From: RH-AL1 sp050013235
GTDB taxonomy: Bacteria; Pseudomonadota; Alphaproteobacteria; Rhizobiales; Beijerinckiaceae
DNA length: 64,000 nucleotides
Assembly (NCBI GenBank): GCA_050013235.1
Contig: JBEKFQ010000003.1
Location: 1 to 64,000 of the forward strand
Direction of reading: 5' to 3'
Shown: piece after piece, positions 9,093 through 18,444 of the stretch
Numbering within the stretch: position 1 is the stretch's first letter
Layout: each line of letters starts with the position of its first letter
The notes under the pieces: generated by a model
What the model saw: the letters and a program-made list of their open reading frames with translations, nothing else
Told to the model about the DNA's origin: nothing
Databases searched by the model: none
Translations under genes and position numbers: made by a program

Positions 9093-9332
9093 ATGGGGCT
9101 TCACGCGAAACTTGTTGCGTCGTTTTCCAATAGTCCTTGGGCGTGGGTATTCTTTGCCGCCTTCGTCTTTGCGGAGTATGGGAACTGGCAGCGAGGCCAT
9201 GACCTAACGCGTGTCTGTGCCTTAATCCCACATGACATTGTAACGTATGGCCACCCTGTCACTCCGCAACAGATTGTCGATCACATATGCGCTTCGCGGA
9301 ATAGCGACCCGGACGATGGGCAGGCGTTTTGA
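9093..9332 (+). CDS. Small single-pass membrane protein
   Basis: 79 residues. An aromatic hydrophobic helix spans roughly residues 14-28 (SPWAWVFFAAFVFAEYG), followed by a soluble tail with two Cys. GGAG is present 9 bp before the ATG. The competing frame on the opposite strand lacks comparable features. No family recognised. It is the last plausible gene of the accessory element before the tRNA. Confidence 0.4.
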   Translation: MGLHAKLVASFSNSPWAWVFFAAFVFAEYGNWQRGHDLTRVCALIPHDIVTYGHPVTPQQIVDHICASRNSDPDDGQAF

Positions 9333-9650
9333 CCGGCCCATAGACAAGGGAAGGGAGGGCCGCCAATGGTGAGGTGCCGCCCAATCATCGTGCGGGCCTA
9401 TGGTCGCGTGAAGTCGAACCTGAAGTCTGATTCGCCATGTTCGGCTATGGGGGGCATTTCCTGACAGCCGCCGCGCATAGCCTCTCATCTGGGTGACCCA
9501 TTGGGTAGTTGGGAACGGAGAGGGGCCGACGGGCACAGAAGAGCTGAAAGTTTTCCACCGCCTCTTTTGGGTACGTGGCGGGGTACGAAGGAATTTTCTT
9601 CTCCACCTAACCCACTGAAAATACGAGCTTTTGGAGGCGAGCAAAACGCT

Positions 9651-9726
9651 TGGTGGAGCTGAGCGGAATCGAACCGCTGGCCTCTGCAGTGCGATTGCAG
9701 CGCTCTCCCATCTGAGCTACAGCCCC
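9651..9726 (-). tRNA. tRNA-Ala (anticodon CGC)
   Basis: The reverse strand folds into a full cloverleaf: acceptor GGGGCTG with CAGCTCC, D stem GCTC/GAGC, anticodon stem CTGCA/TGCAG with loop ATCGCAC (anticodon CGC, reading GCG), and T arm AGCGG-TTCGATT-CCGCT. CCA is encoded. The 3' end points left into the accessory element, the usual geometry when a mobile element has integrated at a tRNA gene. Confidence 0.95.
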
Positions 9727-9817
9727 GGCCAAGCGCGCTGTTTACGGCGATGCGCGCGCGGCGTCAACAGCGGTTTAACGGTTTGACGGGGACAGCGCGA
9801 GACGGCATCCCTGTCCC

Positions 9818-12295
9818 ATGATGTCCCGCGCTTTCGATACGCCTCTCCCCATCGACGATGTCTTGCCCGATCTGCTCGCTGCCTTGCGGGCCGGGACGGC
9901 GGCGGTCGTGGTGGCGCCGCCGGGCGCGGGCAAGACGACGCGGGTGCCGCTGGCGCTTCTCGACGAGCCCTGGGCCCTGGGCCAAAAGATCATCCTGCTG
10001 GAGCCCCGGCGCTTGGCGGCGCGGGCGTCCGCCGCGCGCATGGCCTCCACGCTCGGCGAAGAGGTCGGCGAAACCGTCGGTCTGCGCGTGCGATTCGAGG
10101 GGGCGATCTCGGACCGGACCCGGATCGAGGTCGTGACCGAGGGCGTTTTTCTGCGCATGATCCTCGAGGATCCCGGTCTCACCGGCGTGGCGGCGGTTTT
10201 GTTCGACGAATATCACGAGCGCTCGCTCGAGGCCGATCTCGCCTTGGCGCTGGCTCTCGACGCCCGTGTCCTGCGGCCGGATTTGCGGCTGCTCGTGATG
10301 TCGGCGACGCTCGATGGCGCGCGCGTCGCCCGGCTGCTCGACGGCGCGCCTGTCGTCGAATCGCAAGGCCGCGCCTTTCCCGTCGAGACCCGCTATCTCG
10401 GCCGCGATCCCCTGGAGCGGATCGAGGATAGTGTGACGCGCGCCGTGCTGCGTGCCTTGGCCGAGGAGACCGGCTCGATCCTGGTGTTCTTGCCGGGACA
10501 GGCCGAGATTTCGCGGGTCGCGGAGCGGCTCGAAGCCCGCGATCTCGGGCCAAGCCGGATCGTCGCGCCGCTGTTTGCGGCCATGGACCGCCGCGCGCAG
10601 GATCAGGCGGTCGCCCCCGCGCCGCCCGGCCAGCGCAAGATCGTGCTGGCGACCTCCATTGCCGAGACCTCGCTGACGATCGAGGGCGTGCGCGTGGTGA
10701 TCGATTCGGGCCTGGCCCGCGTGCCGCGTTACGAGCCGGGGCTGGGGCTGACGCGGTTGGAGACGGTGCGGGTCTCTCGCGCTTCCGCCGATCAGCGCCG
10801 CGGCCGGGCGGGGCGGATCGAGCCGGGTGTCTGCTACCGCTTGTGGGAGGAGGCGGGCACCGGCGCCTTGGAGGCTTTCGGCAAACCCGCCATTCTGTCG
10901 GCCGATCTCGCCGGGCTTTTGTTGGATTGCGCGGCCTGGGGCACGCGCCGGCCGGAACATGATCTCTTGTGGCTCGATTCGCCGCCGGCGCCCGCTTTGA
11001 TCGAAGGCCGCGCCATGCTCGGCGCCATCGGGGCGCTCGATTCCGAGGGCGCGCTGACGCCGGAGGGGCGAAAAATTCGTGCCCTGGCCTTGCCGCCCCG
11101 GCTTGCCCGCATGATCGTGCTGGCGGCCCAAACCGGCGAGGCCGGGCTTGCCGCCGAGATCGCCACGGTCATCGTGGAGCGCGGCCTTGGCGGCGACGGC
11201 GCCGATTTGCGCGAGCGGATCGCCCGGTTTCGCCGGGACCGTTCGCCGCGCGCTTCCGATGCCCGCAACCTCGCCCGCGACTTCGCCCGCCAAGCCGGGG
11301 CGAGGGGCGAAGCGGCGGGGGATGTCGAGGCCTGCGGCCGGCTCTTGGCTTTGGCCTTTCCCGACCGGATCGCCAAGGCGCGCGGCAAGACGGGAGAATT
11401 TCTCATGGCCAATGGCCGCGCGGCGGTTTTGGCGCCCCATGATTCGCTCTCCTCCTTGCCCTATCTCGCCATTGGCGAAGTCGCGGGCCGGGCGTCGGGC
11501 GCGCGCATCCTGCTGGCCGCGCCGCTCGACGAGGCGGAGATCGACGCCGTGGCGGGCGCCGATATTGTGGAGCGCGTCGAGCTGAGCTTCGATCCCGGGC
11601 GCGCGGCGCTTCGCGCGCGCCGGACGCGCCGCCTCGGCGCCTTGGTGCTGGCCGAGGGCAATCTCGCCGTGCCGCAAAGCGACGAGGCCGCTCTCTGTCT
11701 CGCGGCCGGTCTGGCGGCGCTCGGGATCGAGCGCCTGCCCTGGACGCCGGCTTTGCGGCAATGGCGCGAGCGGGTGATGTTTCTGCGCAAGGCGCAAGGC
11801 GAGCCCTGGCCGGATCTTTCGAGCGAAGCTCTTGCCGCCGATGGAGCGCCTTGGCTTTTGCCGGTGTTGGAGGGCGTGACGAGCCTTGCTGGGCTCGACG
11901 CCGAAAAGCTCGGCCAAGCCGTGAAGGCGCTGCTGTCCTGGGATCTGGCGCGGCGCCTCGAACTCGAAGCGCCGCCCGAGGTGACGACGCCGGCGGGGGC
12001 CAGCCACAGGCTCGACTATGCCGCCGAGGCCGGTCCCACGCTCGCGGTCAAGGTGCAGGAACTGTTTGGCCTAGCCGTGCATCCGAGCGTCGCCGGCGGC
12101 CGCGTGCCCTTGGTGCTGGAATTGCTCTCGCCGGCCGGCCGGCCGATTCAAATCACCAGGGATCTCCCCGGCTTTTGGCGCGGCTCCTGGGCGTCCGTCC
12201 GCGCCGATCTGCGGGGCCGTTATCCTCGCCACCCCTGGCCCGAAGACCCAGCCGCCGCCGTGCCGACCTTGCGGGCCAAGCCTAGGGGGGCATAG
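9818..12295 (+). CDS. hrpB: ATP-dependent helicase HrpB
   Basis: An 825-residue DExH-box helicase of the HrpB family, whose precise RNA-related role in alphaproteobacteria is not well defined. Visible motifs are Walker A GAGKT (residues 36-40), motif II DEYH (130-133) with the HrpB-like ERSLEADLAL following, motif III SAT, and motif VI QRRGRAGR. The C-terminal region matches the usual HrpB length. It is divergent from the tRNA-Ala gene. Two further in-frame Met codons lie near the start, and ATG 9818 is taken because the helicase domain begins soon after. An antisense open frame covers most of the gene but is a high-GC shadow. Confidence 0.9.
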   Translation: MMSRAFDTPLPIDDVLPDLLAALRAGTAAVVVAPPGAGKTTRVPLALLDEPWALGQKIILLEPRRLAARASAARMASTLGEEVGETVGLRVRFEGAISDRTRIEVVTEGVFLRMILEDPGLTGVAAVLFDEYHERSLEADLALALALDARVLRPDLRLLVMSATLDGARVARLLDGAPVVESQGRAFPVETRYLGRDPLERIEDSVTRAVLRALAEETGSILVFLPGQAEISRVAERLEARDLGPSRIVAPLFAAMDRRAQDQAVAPAPPGQRKIVLATSIAETSLTIEGVRVVIDSGLARVPRYEPGLGLTRLETVRVSRASADQRRGRAGRIEPGVCYRLWEEAGTGALEAFGKPAILSADLAGLLLDCAAWGTRRPEHDLLWLDSPPAPALIEGRAMLGAIGALDSEGALTPEGRKIRALALPPRLARMIVLAAQTGEAGLAAEIATVIVERGLGGDGADLRERIARFRRDRSPRASDARNLARDFARQAGARGEAAGDVEACGRLLALAFPDRIAKARGKTGEFLMANGRAAVLAPHDSLSSLPYLAIGEVAGRASGARILLAAPLDEAEIDAVAGADIVERVELSFDPGRAALRARRTRRLGALVLAEGNLAVPQSDEAALCLAAGLAALGIERLPWTPALRQWRERVMFLRKAQGEPWPDLSSEALAADGAPWLLPVLEGVTSLAGLDAEKLGQAVKALLSWDLARRLELEAPPEVTTPAGASHRLDYAAEAGPTLAVKVQELFGLAVHPSVAGGRVPLVLELLSPAGRPIQITRDLPGFWRGSWASVRADLRGRYPRHPWPEDPAAAVPTLRAKPRGA

Positions 12296-12544
12296 AGCGG
12301 CTGATCACACACAACGCGGGCGTGTTTGGACTTTTTGGTGAGGAGGCCGCGAGGCGGCTTTGCTCCGGGGAGCCGTGGATCGATAAAACGAATACAACCG
12401 ACCCTAAAAAATCGCGCGATTTTGGCGCTGCTACAAAAAGTTGGCTTGACCTTGGAAGCCTGCTTGGCATTTGTAGCAGCCGCGCCCGGATGCTGCCGTT
12501 AAATCTTAGGTTCCGGCAAGGAATCAATCCGGCGAGGGAGGATT
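12296..12544. other. Intergenic region with a 16-bp palindrome and an 11-bp inverted repeat
   Basis: Contains the perfect palindrome AAAATCGCGCGATTTT at 12408-12423. Immediately after it comes an 11-bp inverted repeat, GCTGCTACAAA at 12427-12437 and TTTGTAGCAGC at 12470-12480. The inverted repeat could be an mRNA hairpin in the leader of the cytochrome gene or a terminator for hrpB; the palindrome looks like an operator. No gene is seen. Confidence 0.5.
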
Positions 12545-12994
12545 ATGATGAAGGGTTTTAACGCGGCGATCATCGCCACGGGATTTTTGATCACGGCAAG
12601 CGGCATGGCTTTCGCGCAGGAAGCTACGGATCCCGATCCCGTAAAGGGCAAGCAGACCTTTAATCAGTGTCTCGCATGCCACCGGATCGGACCCGATGCC
12701 AAGGCGCTCGTCGGGCCGCCGCTGACCAATGTGATCGGCCGTAAGGCTGGCAGCTTCGAGGGCTTTGCCTATTCGCCTCTGTTGAAGGCGGCGGGCGACG
12801 CGGGGCTCGTCTGGAGCCAGGCCGCTATTGTCGATTATCTCGTGAATCCATCGAATTATCTGAAGAAATACCTGACCGATAACGGCAAGCCCGATGCCGC
12901 GACCGGCGCCAGCAAGATGGTTTACATGTTGGCCAACGAAGGCCAGCGCAAAAATGTCGTCGCTTATGTCGCGACATTTTCCACCGCGAAATAA
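12545..12994 (+). CDS. Periplasmic class I cytochrome c (c2/c550 type)
   Basis: 149 residues with a signal peptide (hydrophobic to about residue 20, cleavage likely after AFA-QEA). One haem site, CLACH, lies at residues 42-46. GPPLTNVIGRKAG and FAYSPLLK follow, blocks characteristic of mitochondrial-like cytochromes c2, and a Met in SKMVYM is the likely sixth ligand. It is a soluble electron carrier. It has its own leader with palindromes and a strong terminator just downstream, so it is monocistronic. The ribosome binding site is GGGAGGA directly before ATGATG; the second ATG could also serve. Confidence 0.9.
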   Translation: MMKGFNAAIIATGFLITASGMAFAQEATDPDPVKGKQTFNQCLACHRIGPDAKALVGPPLTNVIGRKAGSFEGFAYSPLLKAAGDAGLVWSQAAIVDYLVNPSNYLKKYLTDNGKPDAATGASKMVYMLANEGQRKNVVAYVATFSTAK

Positions 12995-13012
12995 TTGCGG
13001 CTGAATTTGAAG

Positions 13013-13042
13013 CGGGCCGGCCTCGGGGCGGCCCGTTTTTTT
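13013..13042 (+). terminator. Rho-independent terminator after the cytochrome c gene
   Basis: CGGGCC and a complementary GGCCCG enclose a short GC-rich loop, followed by a run of seven T. Confidence 0.85.
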
Positions 13043-13404
13043 CATGAACTCACCGGATTCCGCGGCCTGCCGCCGGCGCAAAGGTCCGGCTGCGTGCAAT
13101 CTTCCGCCATGAATGGTAACGCTGCTGCCAGGAACCACCGGCGGGAGCAGCCATGTGATTTCGGTGATATCGAGCGCGTGTTTCCCGCGACACCCGGATG
13201 GCCTGTCCGTTATGGCGCGCTCTCCCTCCCGGTGGATTCACCGGGGTATGAATTATCGCTCTTTTTCCAAAAAGCTGGGCAAATTTTTACCGCAAAAGCG
13301 GGCGTTTTTTTCGCTCGACGCGTCCTACTCGCGAATCGTTTTGATTTAATTGAAACTTCCATGGCAGTTTGTCGTGGAATAAGGGCAGTTCACGGATATG
13401 TAGG
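13043..13404. other. Intergenic region before the hybrid kinase gene
   Basis: About 360 bp between the cytochrome terminator and the kinase start. No convincing coding frame, repeat or RNA was recognised. It presumably contains the kinase promoter; the last 100 bp are AT-richer (TTTTGATTTAATTGAAAC near 13338-13355). Confidence 0.4.
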
Positions 13405-15618
13405 ATGAGTTCTCCTCAGGCGGCCGGCTCTGAGCAAAGCGGCGAGACGGGGCCTGTTGGCCCGCATTTGCCACGGGCGTCTTTCGCGCTCGTCGTCATG
13501 TCGATTCTGTTGCCGCTCGTGCTTTTCGGCCTCGCGGCTTGGCAGAATCGCCGGGATGTTCTGCGCGAAGCGGAAACACGGGTCGAGCGCACGACACGGA
13601 TCCTGCACGAACATACGTTGAAGGTTTTCGAGACCCATCAGCTCATGCTCAGCTACATTGACGAGCGGCTGCGCGGGTTCGATTGGTCGAACGAGGCCGG
13701 GCGCGAGGCGCTTCATCTTTTTTTGCTGCGGCTAAGGCAGGATGCGGTTCAGGTCACCGCGATCACCGTCACGGATTCCGAAGGGCGGGTGAGGGCCACG
13801 AGCCAAGACATCCCTCCGGATTCGCTCCTCGATTATTCCGATCGCGACTATTTCCAGGCGTTGAAGGCCAAGGACCAGCCGTTGCCGTTCGTGTCGCAAT
13901 CGGTGACCGGCCGCCAATCCGGCGAGTCCGTGTTTAATATTGCCCAGCGAATTCACGGGGCGAACCCAAGTCTCTTCGACGGTGTCATCGTGATATCGGT
14001 CAAACGCGCTTATTTCGAGGACTTTTACCGCGGGATCGAGCGAGAATACGACCATTTGGTCATTCTGACCCGCGAGGATGGCAGCGTGCTCGCCAGCGAG
14101 CCGGGCAATGGCCTGACGATGCTCCCCGCCAAAGCGCCGTTCCGGCTTGCTCTGGAAAGTCCGTATAATGCGTTGTTCGTGACGCCGGTGATGCTCGATG
14201 GCACGAAGCGGATCTTTGGCTATCAAAAGATCGGCGGCTTTCCCGTGGTCATCGGGTTTGGCGTGACGTGGGATTCCGCGTTGGCGGCGTGGTGGCGCAA
14301 TATCATCGCCTATGGTTTCGTCGCGTTTCTCTCCTCGCTCGCGCTGCTCTTCGTGTCGGGCATCGCGATGCGCCATTCCGCCTTGGAGGCCCAGGCGACA
14401 CGGCGATGGCGGGACACGGCGGCGCTTCTCCAACGCGAAATGGGCGAGCGTTTGCGCGTCGAGGAGCAACTCCGGCAAGCCCAGAAAATGGAGGCGGTTG
14501 GACGTCTCACCGGTGGCGTGGCGCATGATTTCAACAATCTCCTGACCATCGTTATCGGCAGTCTCGATCTCCTCTCGCGCCGTCTGCGGGATGGCGATCC
14601 CCGCCACCAGGCCTTGGTGCAAAATGCCATGGATGGCGCCACCCGCGCGGCTGCCCTCACGGCACGGCTGTTGGCTTTCGCGCGGCAACATCCCCTCGAT
14701 CCCAAGCCGATCGACGCCAATGCGCTGCTCGGAGGGATGTCCGACCTTTTGCAGCATTCGCTCGGCGAGACCGTGGAGGTCGAGATTGTTCTCGCCGATG
14801 ATCTCTGGTCGACCTTCGCCGATCCCAATCAGCTCGAAAATGCGATTCTCAATCTTTCCGTGAATGCCCGCGATGCGATGCCGGAGGGCGGCACGCTGAA
14901 GATCGAGACCGCGAATGTGACCATCGATGCCGCTTACACGGCCGGACATCCCGAGGCGGCGGCGGGTCAGTATGTCATGATCGCGGTGACCGACAGCGGC
15001 ACCGGCATGACGCCCGATGTTCTGTCGCACGCCTTCGAGCCTTTCTACACCACCAAGCCCCTGGGCAAGGGGACGGGGCTTGGTTTAAGTCAAGTCTATG
15101 GTTTTACGAGGCAATCCGGGGGATATGCGGAGATTGAATCGGAGCTTGGCAAGGGAACGTCGATCAAGATTTATCTTCCACGGCTCCGGGGCGAACTGGC
15201 CGGGGACGTCTTCGCCGGCAAGGGGGAAGCCGCGGCCTCGCTCGTGCCCGGGCAAAATAGGGCGATTCTGCTTGTCGAGGACGAAGACCTCGTGCGCCAC
15301 TTCAGTTCGGAGACGTTGCGGGAGGCCGGTTACACCGTTCTCGAGGCCGCGACCGGCGCCGAGGCGGTCGATGTCCTCCGGGCGCATCCCGAAATCACGC
15401 TCTTGTTCACCGACATTGTTCTGAAAGGCGCGATCAACGGCCGGGCTCTCGCGAGCCAAGCCTTGGCGTTACGCCCGGAGCTGAAAATTCTCTTTACGTC
15501 GGGCTACCGGAAAGAAACCGGCGTTTCTTATTCTGGTCCCGGCGACGCCGGGAATTTCCTCGCCAAGCCGTTTACGACGGCGGCGCTTGCGGCAAAGATC
15601 GAAGCCCTGTTGGGGTGA
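13405..15618 (+). CDS. Membrane hybrid histidine kinase (periplasmic sensor, REC C-terminus)
   Basis: About 737 residues. TM1 lies near residues 26-46 and TM2 near 300-323; between them is a periplasmic sensor of about 250 residues, probably dCACHE-like (DYSDRDYFQALKAKDQPLPF, as in PAS/CACHE folds). The H-box is GGVAHDFNNLLTIVIG, with the phospho-accepting His near 373. The ATPase domain shows NLSVNARDAMPEGG, DSGTGM and GKGTGLGLSQVYGF. A C-terminal receiver begins ILLVEDEDLVRHF and has its phospho-acceptor Asp in LLFTDIVL near 668. No response regulator or output gene is adjacent, so it is an orphan kinase. A TTG at 13369 is an alternative start. Confidence 0.85.
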   Translation: MSSPQAAGSEQSGETGPVGPHLPRASFALVVMSILLPLVLFGLAAWQNRRDVLREAETRVERTTRILHEHTLKVFETHQLMLSYIDERLRGFDWSNEAGREALHLFLLRLRQDAVQVTAITVTDSEGRVRATSQDIPPDSLLDYSDRDYFQALKAKDQPLPFVSQSVTGRQSGESVFNIAQRIHGANPSLFDGVIVISVKRAYFEDFYRGIEREYDHLVILTREDGSVLASEPGNGLTMLPAKAPFRLALESPYNALFVTPVMLDGTKRIFGYQKIGGFPVVIGFGVTWDSALAAWWRNIIAYGFVAFLSSLALLFVSGIAMRHSALEAQATRRWRDTAALLQREMGERLRVEEQLRQAQKMEAVGRLTGGVAHDFNNLLTIVIGSLDLLSRRLRDGDPRHQALVQNAMDGATRAAALTARLLAFARQHPLDPKPIDANALLGGMSDLLQHSLGETVEVEIVLADDLWSTFADPNQLENAILNLSVNARDAMPEGGTLKIETANVTIDAAYTAGHPEAAAGQYVMIAVTDSGTGMTPDVLSHAFEPFYTTKPLGKGTGLGLSQVYGFTRQSGGYAEIESELGKGTSIKIYLPRLRGELAGDVFAGKGEAAASLVPGQNRAILLVEDEDLVRHFSSETLREAGYTVLEAATGAEAVDVLRAHPEITLLFTDIVLKGAINGRALASQALALRPELKILFTSGYRKETGVSYSGPGDAGNFLAKPFTTAALAAKIEALLG

Positions 15619-15757
15619 CCGGCCTCAAAGTCGAGCGCTCTCTTGACCGGAAGATAGAGGCAAGTTTCGGCTGGCTTGCCAGTACAGACCCGACTGGGAT
15701 ATGCCGGACAGACCCCGGCGTGCCGCGCCGGCCGGTATTTAGGGCTGTTTCCGCGCG

Positions 15758-16660
15758 ATGATCATCCGGTCCAAGCCCACGATGTTGGATGTGCTTTTCG
15801 CTTTGAAAGGCTCGATTGCCCAGCATATCGCGTGGAAAATGGTTGGGATGACGCTGCTCGCCTGCGCCGTGACCGCGCTGGCAAGCCTTCAACCCGATTT
15901 GTTTTCAAGGCTCGGGGCCATGCCGTTCACTTTGGTCGGCCTGTCGCTTTCCATCTTTATGAGCTTTCGCAACAATGCCTGCTACGACCGGTGGTGGGAG
16001 GGGCGTAAGCTTTGGGGGCAGCTGATCATCGATATCCGCTCCCTTTCGCGGGAGACCGCCGCGGTCTGCCCGGATGCGGCGCGGGAAAAAATTCTGCGGG
16101 GGCTTTGCGGTTTCGCTCATGCGCTGGCGGCGCGGTTGCGCGGCGAGGATGAACGCGCCGCCGCTGCCGCTTGGATTCCGGGCGGCGCGCTCGCGGCTGG
16201 CGCGCCGAATGTCCCCGACGCGATTCTCAACCGCGTCGCGGCGGAATATTCGGGTCTCGCGCAAGCCGGCACGATCAGCGAGTGGCGTTACACTTTACTG
16301 GAAGCGCGGCTTGTCAGTCTCTGCGGCGTGCAAGGCGGCTGCGAGCGGATCAAGGCGACGCCGCTGCCCTTCGCTTATACGCTGCTGCTGCATCGCACAG
16401 CCTATCTCTTTTGCATCTTGCTGCCCTTCGGCCTCGCCGGGTTGCTCGGCTGGGCGACCCCGTTTCTCTCGGCCATCGTCAGCTATACGTTCTTCGGTCT
16501 CGACGCGCTCGGCGACGAGTTGGAAGACCCGTTCGGCCTCGACGTCAACGATCTCCCCTTGAACGCCTTGGTGCGGACCGTCGAGCGCGACGTGCTGTCG
16601 GCTTTGGGTGTGGAGGTTTTGCCGCCGGCGTTGGAGCCCGTGGATTTTCTGCTTCTGTAA
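15758..16660 (+). CDS. Bestrophin-like anion channel family protein
   Basis: 300 residues. Paired hydrophobic helices occur near the N-terminus (MVGMTLLACAVTAL; FTLVGLSLSIFMSF) and again near residues 205-250. The family signature RNNACYDRWWEGRKLWGQL follows the second helix, and DPFGLDVNDLPL lies near the C-terminus, both diagnostic of the bacterial bestrophin/UPF0187 family. Members form pentameric anion channels in the inner membrane; the substrate here is unknown. It is convergent with the glycosyltransferase gene, the two stops being only a few bases apart. Confidence 0.85.
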   Translation: MIIRSKPTMLDVLFALKGSIAQHIAWKMVGMTLLACAVTALASLQPDLFSRLGAMPFTLVGLSLSIFMSFRNNACYDRWWEGRKLWGQLIIDIRSLSRETAAVCPDAAREKILRGLCGFAHALAARLRGEDERAAAAAWIPGGALAAGAPNVPDAILNRVAAEYSGLAQAGTISEWRYTLLEARLVSLCGVQGGCERIKATPLPFAYTLLLHRTAYLFCILLPFGLAGLLGWATPFLSAIVSYTFFGLDALGDELEDPFGLDVNDLPLNALVRTVERDVLSALGVEVLPPALEPVDFLLL

Positions 16661-16664
16661 AACT

Positions 16665-18155
16665 TTACGCGGACCCGTCCGCTTGCCGCGCGTCCGTGAG
16701 CCCGAGCCTGCTCTGCCCGCCCCATTGTCGCTGACCCGTGAGGAAGGACACCCATCCGAGCGCCGCGCCGGTATGGCGGAGGATCTGGAAGGTGAAGGGT
16801 TCCGCCAGCGAGGCCAATATGGCGCGGTCGAGCCGGGCGGAGGTGTTGGGATCGACCCAGCCGCGATAGAGATGGATCGACCAGAGATGGAACGCGAAAT
16901 CCAGCGCGATCTTGCCCAGGATGATCCCGCCCACGGGCAGGGCCAGACTGAGCCGGCCGGTGACGAGATAAAACACCAGCAGCGCGAAAGCGAGCAGGCC
17001 GAAAATCGGCTGCAACGTATCGAGCGCCTTGACCGGCAGCATCATCAGGCCGAGCCGCCCGTAACGCGGGTTGCCCACCATGTCGCGATACCAGAACTGC
17101 GTTTGTAAAAAGCCTCCGAACCAGCGGCGGCGTTGGCGAAGAAACGCCGCCGTGGTGCTGGGCGCGTCGGTGACGGCGCTGGCCGCGCCCACGACGCTCG
17201 TGGTCCAGCCGAACCCATGCAAGACGCTATGGCGGCGCAGCCGGTGGATCAGCTCGTAATCCTCCACCAGGAAGGCCGGATCGAAGCCGCCCACCGCCAC
17301 GACCGCGGCGCGGCGAAAGCCGGCGAAGGCGCCCGAGATCAACAACAGCGCGTCCATCCGGCCCCAGGCGTAGCGCGAGAGAAAGTTGCGGATATATTCG
17401 TAGGCCTGAAAATATTGAAAGAAGCGACCGCTCGGCGTGCTGCTGCAGACCGGCGTAAGGACGCCCGTGGCGGCGACGAGGTTCGGCGTGGCGGCGAATG
17501 CGTCGCGCATGGCGCGCGTAGCGCCGGGATCGAGCAGCGTGTCGCCATCGACGGTGAGGACAAGTTCGGTGTCCACCGCCAAGAGCGCGGCATTGAGCGC
17601 CCGCGCCTTGCCGCCATGCGGCAGACGCAACCAGCGCAAGCTCGGATCGAGGCGGCTCGGCGCGCTCATTTCCCCGAGGGGCGGTGAAACGAGGCCGAAA
17701 TCCCGTTCCAGCAGATCCGCCGTGCCGTCGCGCGACCCGTCGTCCGTGATCACGATGACATCGGCGGGCTCGCTCTGCGCGAAAAGCGCGCGCAGCGTGA
17801 GGGGCAAGACCTCGGCCTCGTTATGGGCGGCGACGAGCACGCCGAGCGAGGGGCGCGGGTTCGCGGATGCCGGGGCCGGTTTGCGCGCGAGCAGCGGGAG
17901 GGTTTGGATAAAGACAAACGCGATCAGCAGCGTGTCGTAGGCGATATAGGCGAGACCCGCAGACCAGGCGAAAATACTGTCCGCCAGGAAAGAGCGCGAG
18001 AGCAGCACGAACCACAAAGCCGCGGCGCCGCCATGGATCGCCAGGCTGGGCCATGGCGTGGCAGCTTTGTGAAAGCGCGGCGAGGCGCTTGCAAGAGCCT
18101 CCCGGAGCTGGGCCGCGCGCTGAAACCTTGACGAATCTGGCATTACGAAATCCAT
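16665..18155 (-). CDS. Membrane family 2 glycosyltransferase
   Basis: 496 residues. Two hydrophobic helices lie near residues 45-85 and several near 380-470, with a GT2 domain between. Visible motifs: ITDDGSRDGTADLL, VDGDTLLDPGATR (DxD-like), FLVEDYEL (catalytic ED) and RQRRRWFGG (Q/RxxRW). This architecture matches processive or polyprenyl/polysaccharide-forming inner-membrane glycosyltransferases of the BcsA/HasA/IcaA type. No polysaccharide gene cluster is next to it, so its substrate cannot be inferred. The alternative start MPDSS is four codons further in. Confidence 0.85.
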   Translation of the reverse strand: MDFVMPDSSRFQRAAQLREALASASPRFHKAATPWPSLAIHGGAAALWFVLLSRSFLADSIFAWSAGLAYIAYDTLLIAFVFIQTLPLLARKPAPASANPRPSLGVLVAAHNEAEVLPLTLRALFAQSEPADVIVITDDGSRDGTADLLERDFGLVSPPLGEMSAPSRLDPSLRWLRLPHGGKARALNAALLAVDTELVLTVDGDTLLDPGATRAMRDAFAATPNLVAATGVLTPVCSSTPSGRFFQYFQAYEYIRNFLSRYAWGRMDALLLISGAFAGFRRAAVVAVGGFDPAFLVEDYELIHRLRRHSVLHGFGWTTSVVGAASAVTDAPSTTAAFLRQRRRWFGGFLQTQFWYRDMVGNPRYGRLGLMMLPVKALDTLQPIFGLLAFALLVFYLVTGRLSLALPVGGIILGKIALDFAFHLWSIHLYRGWVDPNTSARLDRAILASLAEPFTFQILRHTGAALGWVSFLTGQRQWGGQSRLGLTDARQADGSA

Positions 18156-18173
18156 GGAGAGAACAGCGGGATA

Positions 18174-18284
18174 AAGCTGCGTTTATCGCTTGGGCGGAAC
18201 CGCCAAAGTGATAAGAAATCGCTATTTTTATAAGGGTTTAGAGCATTTCCCGCAAAAGTCTACCACTTTTGTAGGAAATACGCT
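18174..18284. repeat. Dispersed composite palindromic repeat, copy 1
   Basis: Two adjacent hairpins. The first is TATCGCTTGGGCGG with CCGCCAAAGTGATA; the second is GCATTTCC..CAAAAGT with ACTTTTG..GGAAAT. The arrangement and connecting bases (AGAAATCGCT...AGGGTTTAGAGCA) match copies at 37246-37561, 45663-45720 and 58338-58451. It lies between divergent genes. Confidence 0.7.
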
Positions 18285-18444
18285 AACAGACGCGAATGCG
18301 CCGGTTTGCGATGTTTCCGCCGCATGGTGTAACGAGTGTTTGGGCCTTATGACTCCCTCTGAAATGAGGGGTTCTCGCGGCGCGCGCAACCGGCCGTTTT
18401 GTCGCGGTGAAGCGGAAAGCCGGCCGTCTTTTGGAGCATGTGGC

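Noticed and set aside
9222..9644. Possible 140-codon gene on the minus strand next to the tRNA
   Set aside because: Arg/Ser/Pro-rich, without a start signal; considered as an integrase fragment but no RHRY-type motifs are seen.
1..9650. Complete prophage
   Set aside because: Only virion-like fragments and a recombinase are seen; no terminase, portal, capsid, tail or lysis genes.
9764..12007. 747-codon open frame antisense to hrpB
   Set aside because: It is the complement of the high-GC helicase gene, rich in Arg/Gly/Ala with no family features; the sense frame carries all helicase motifs.
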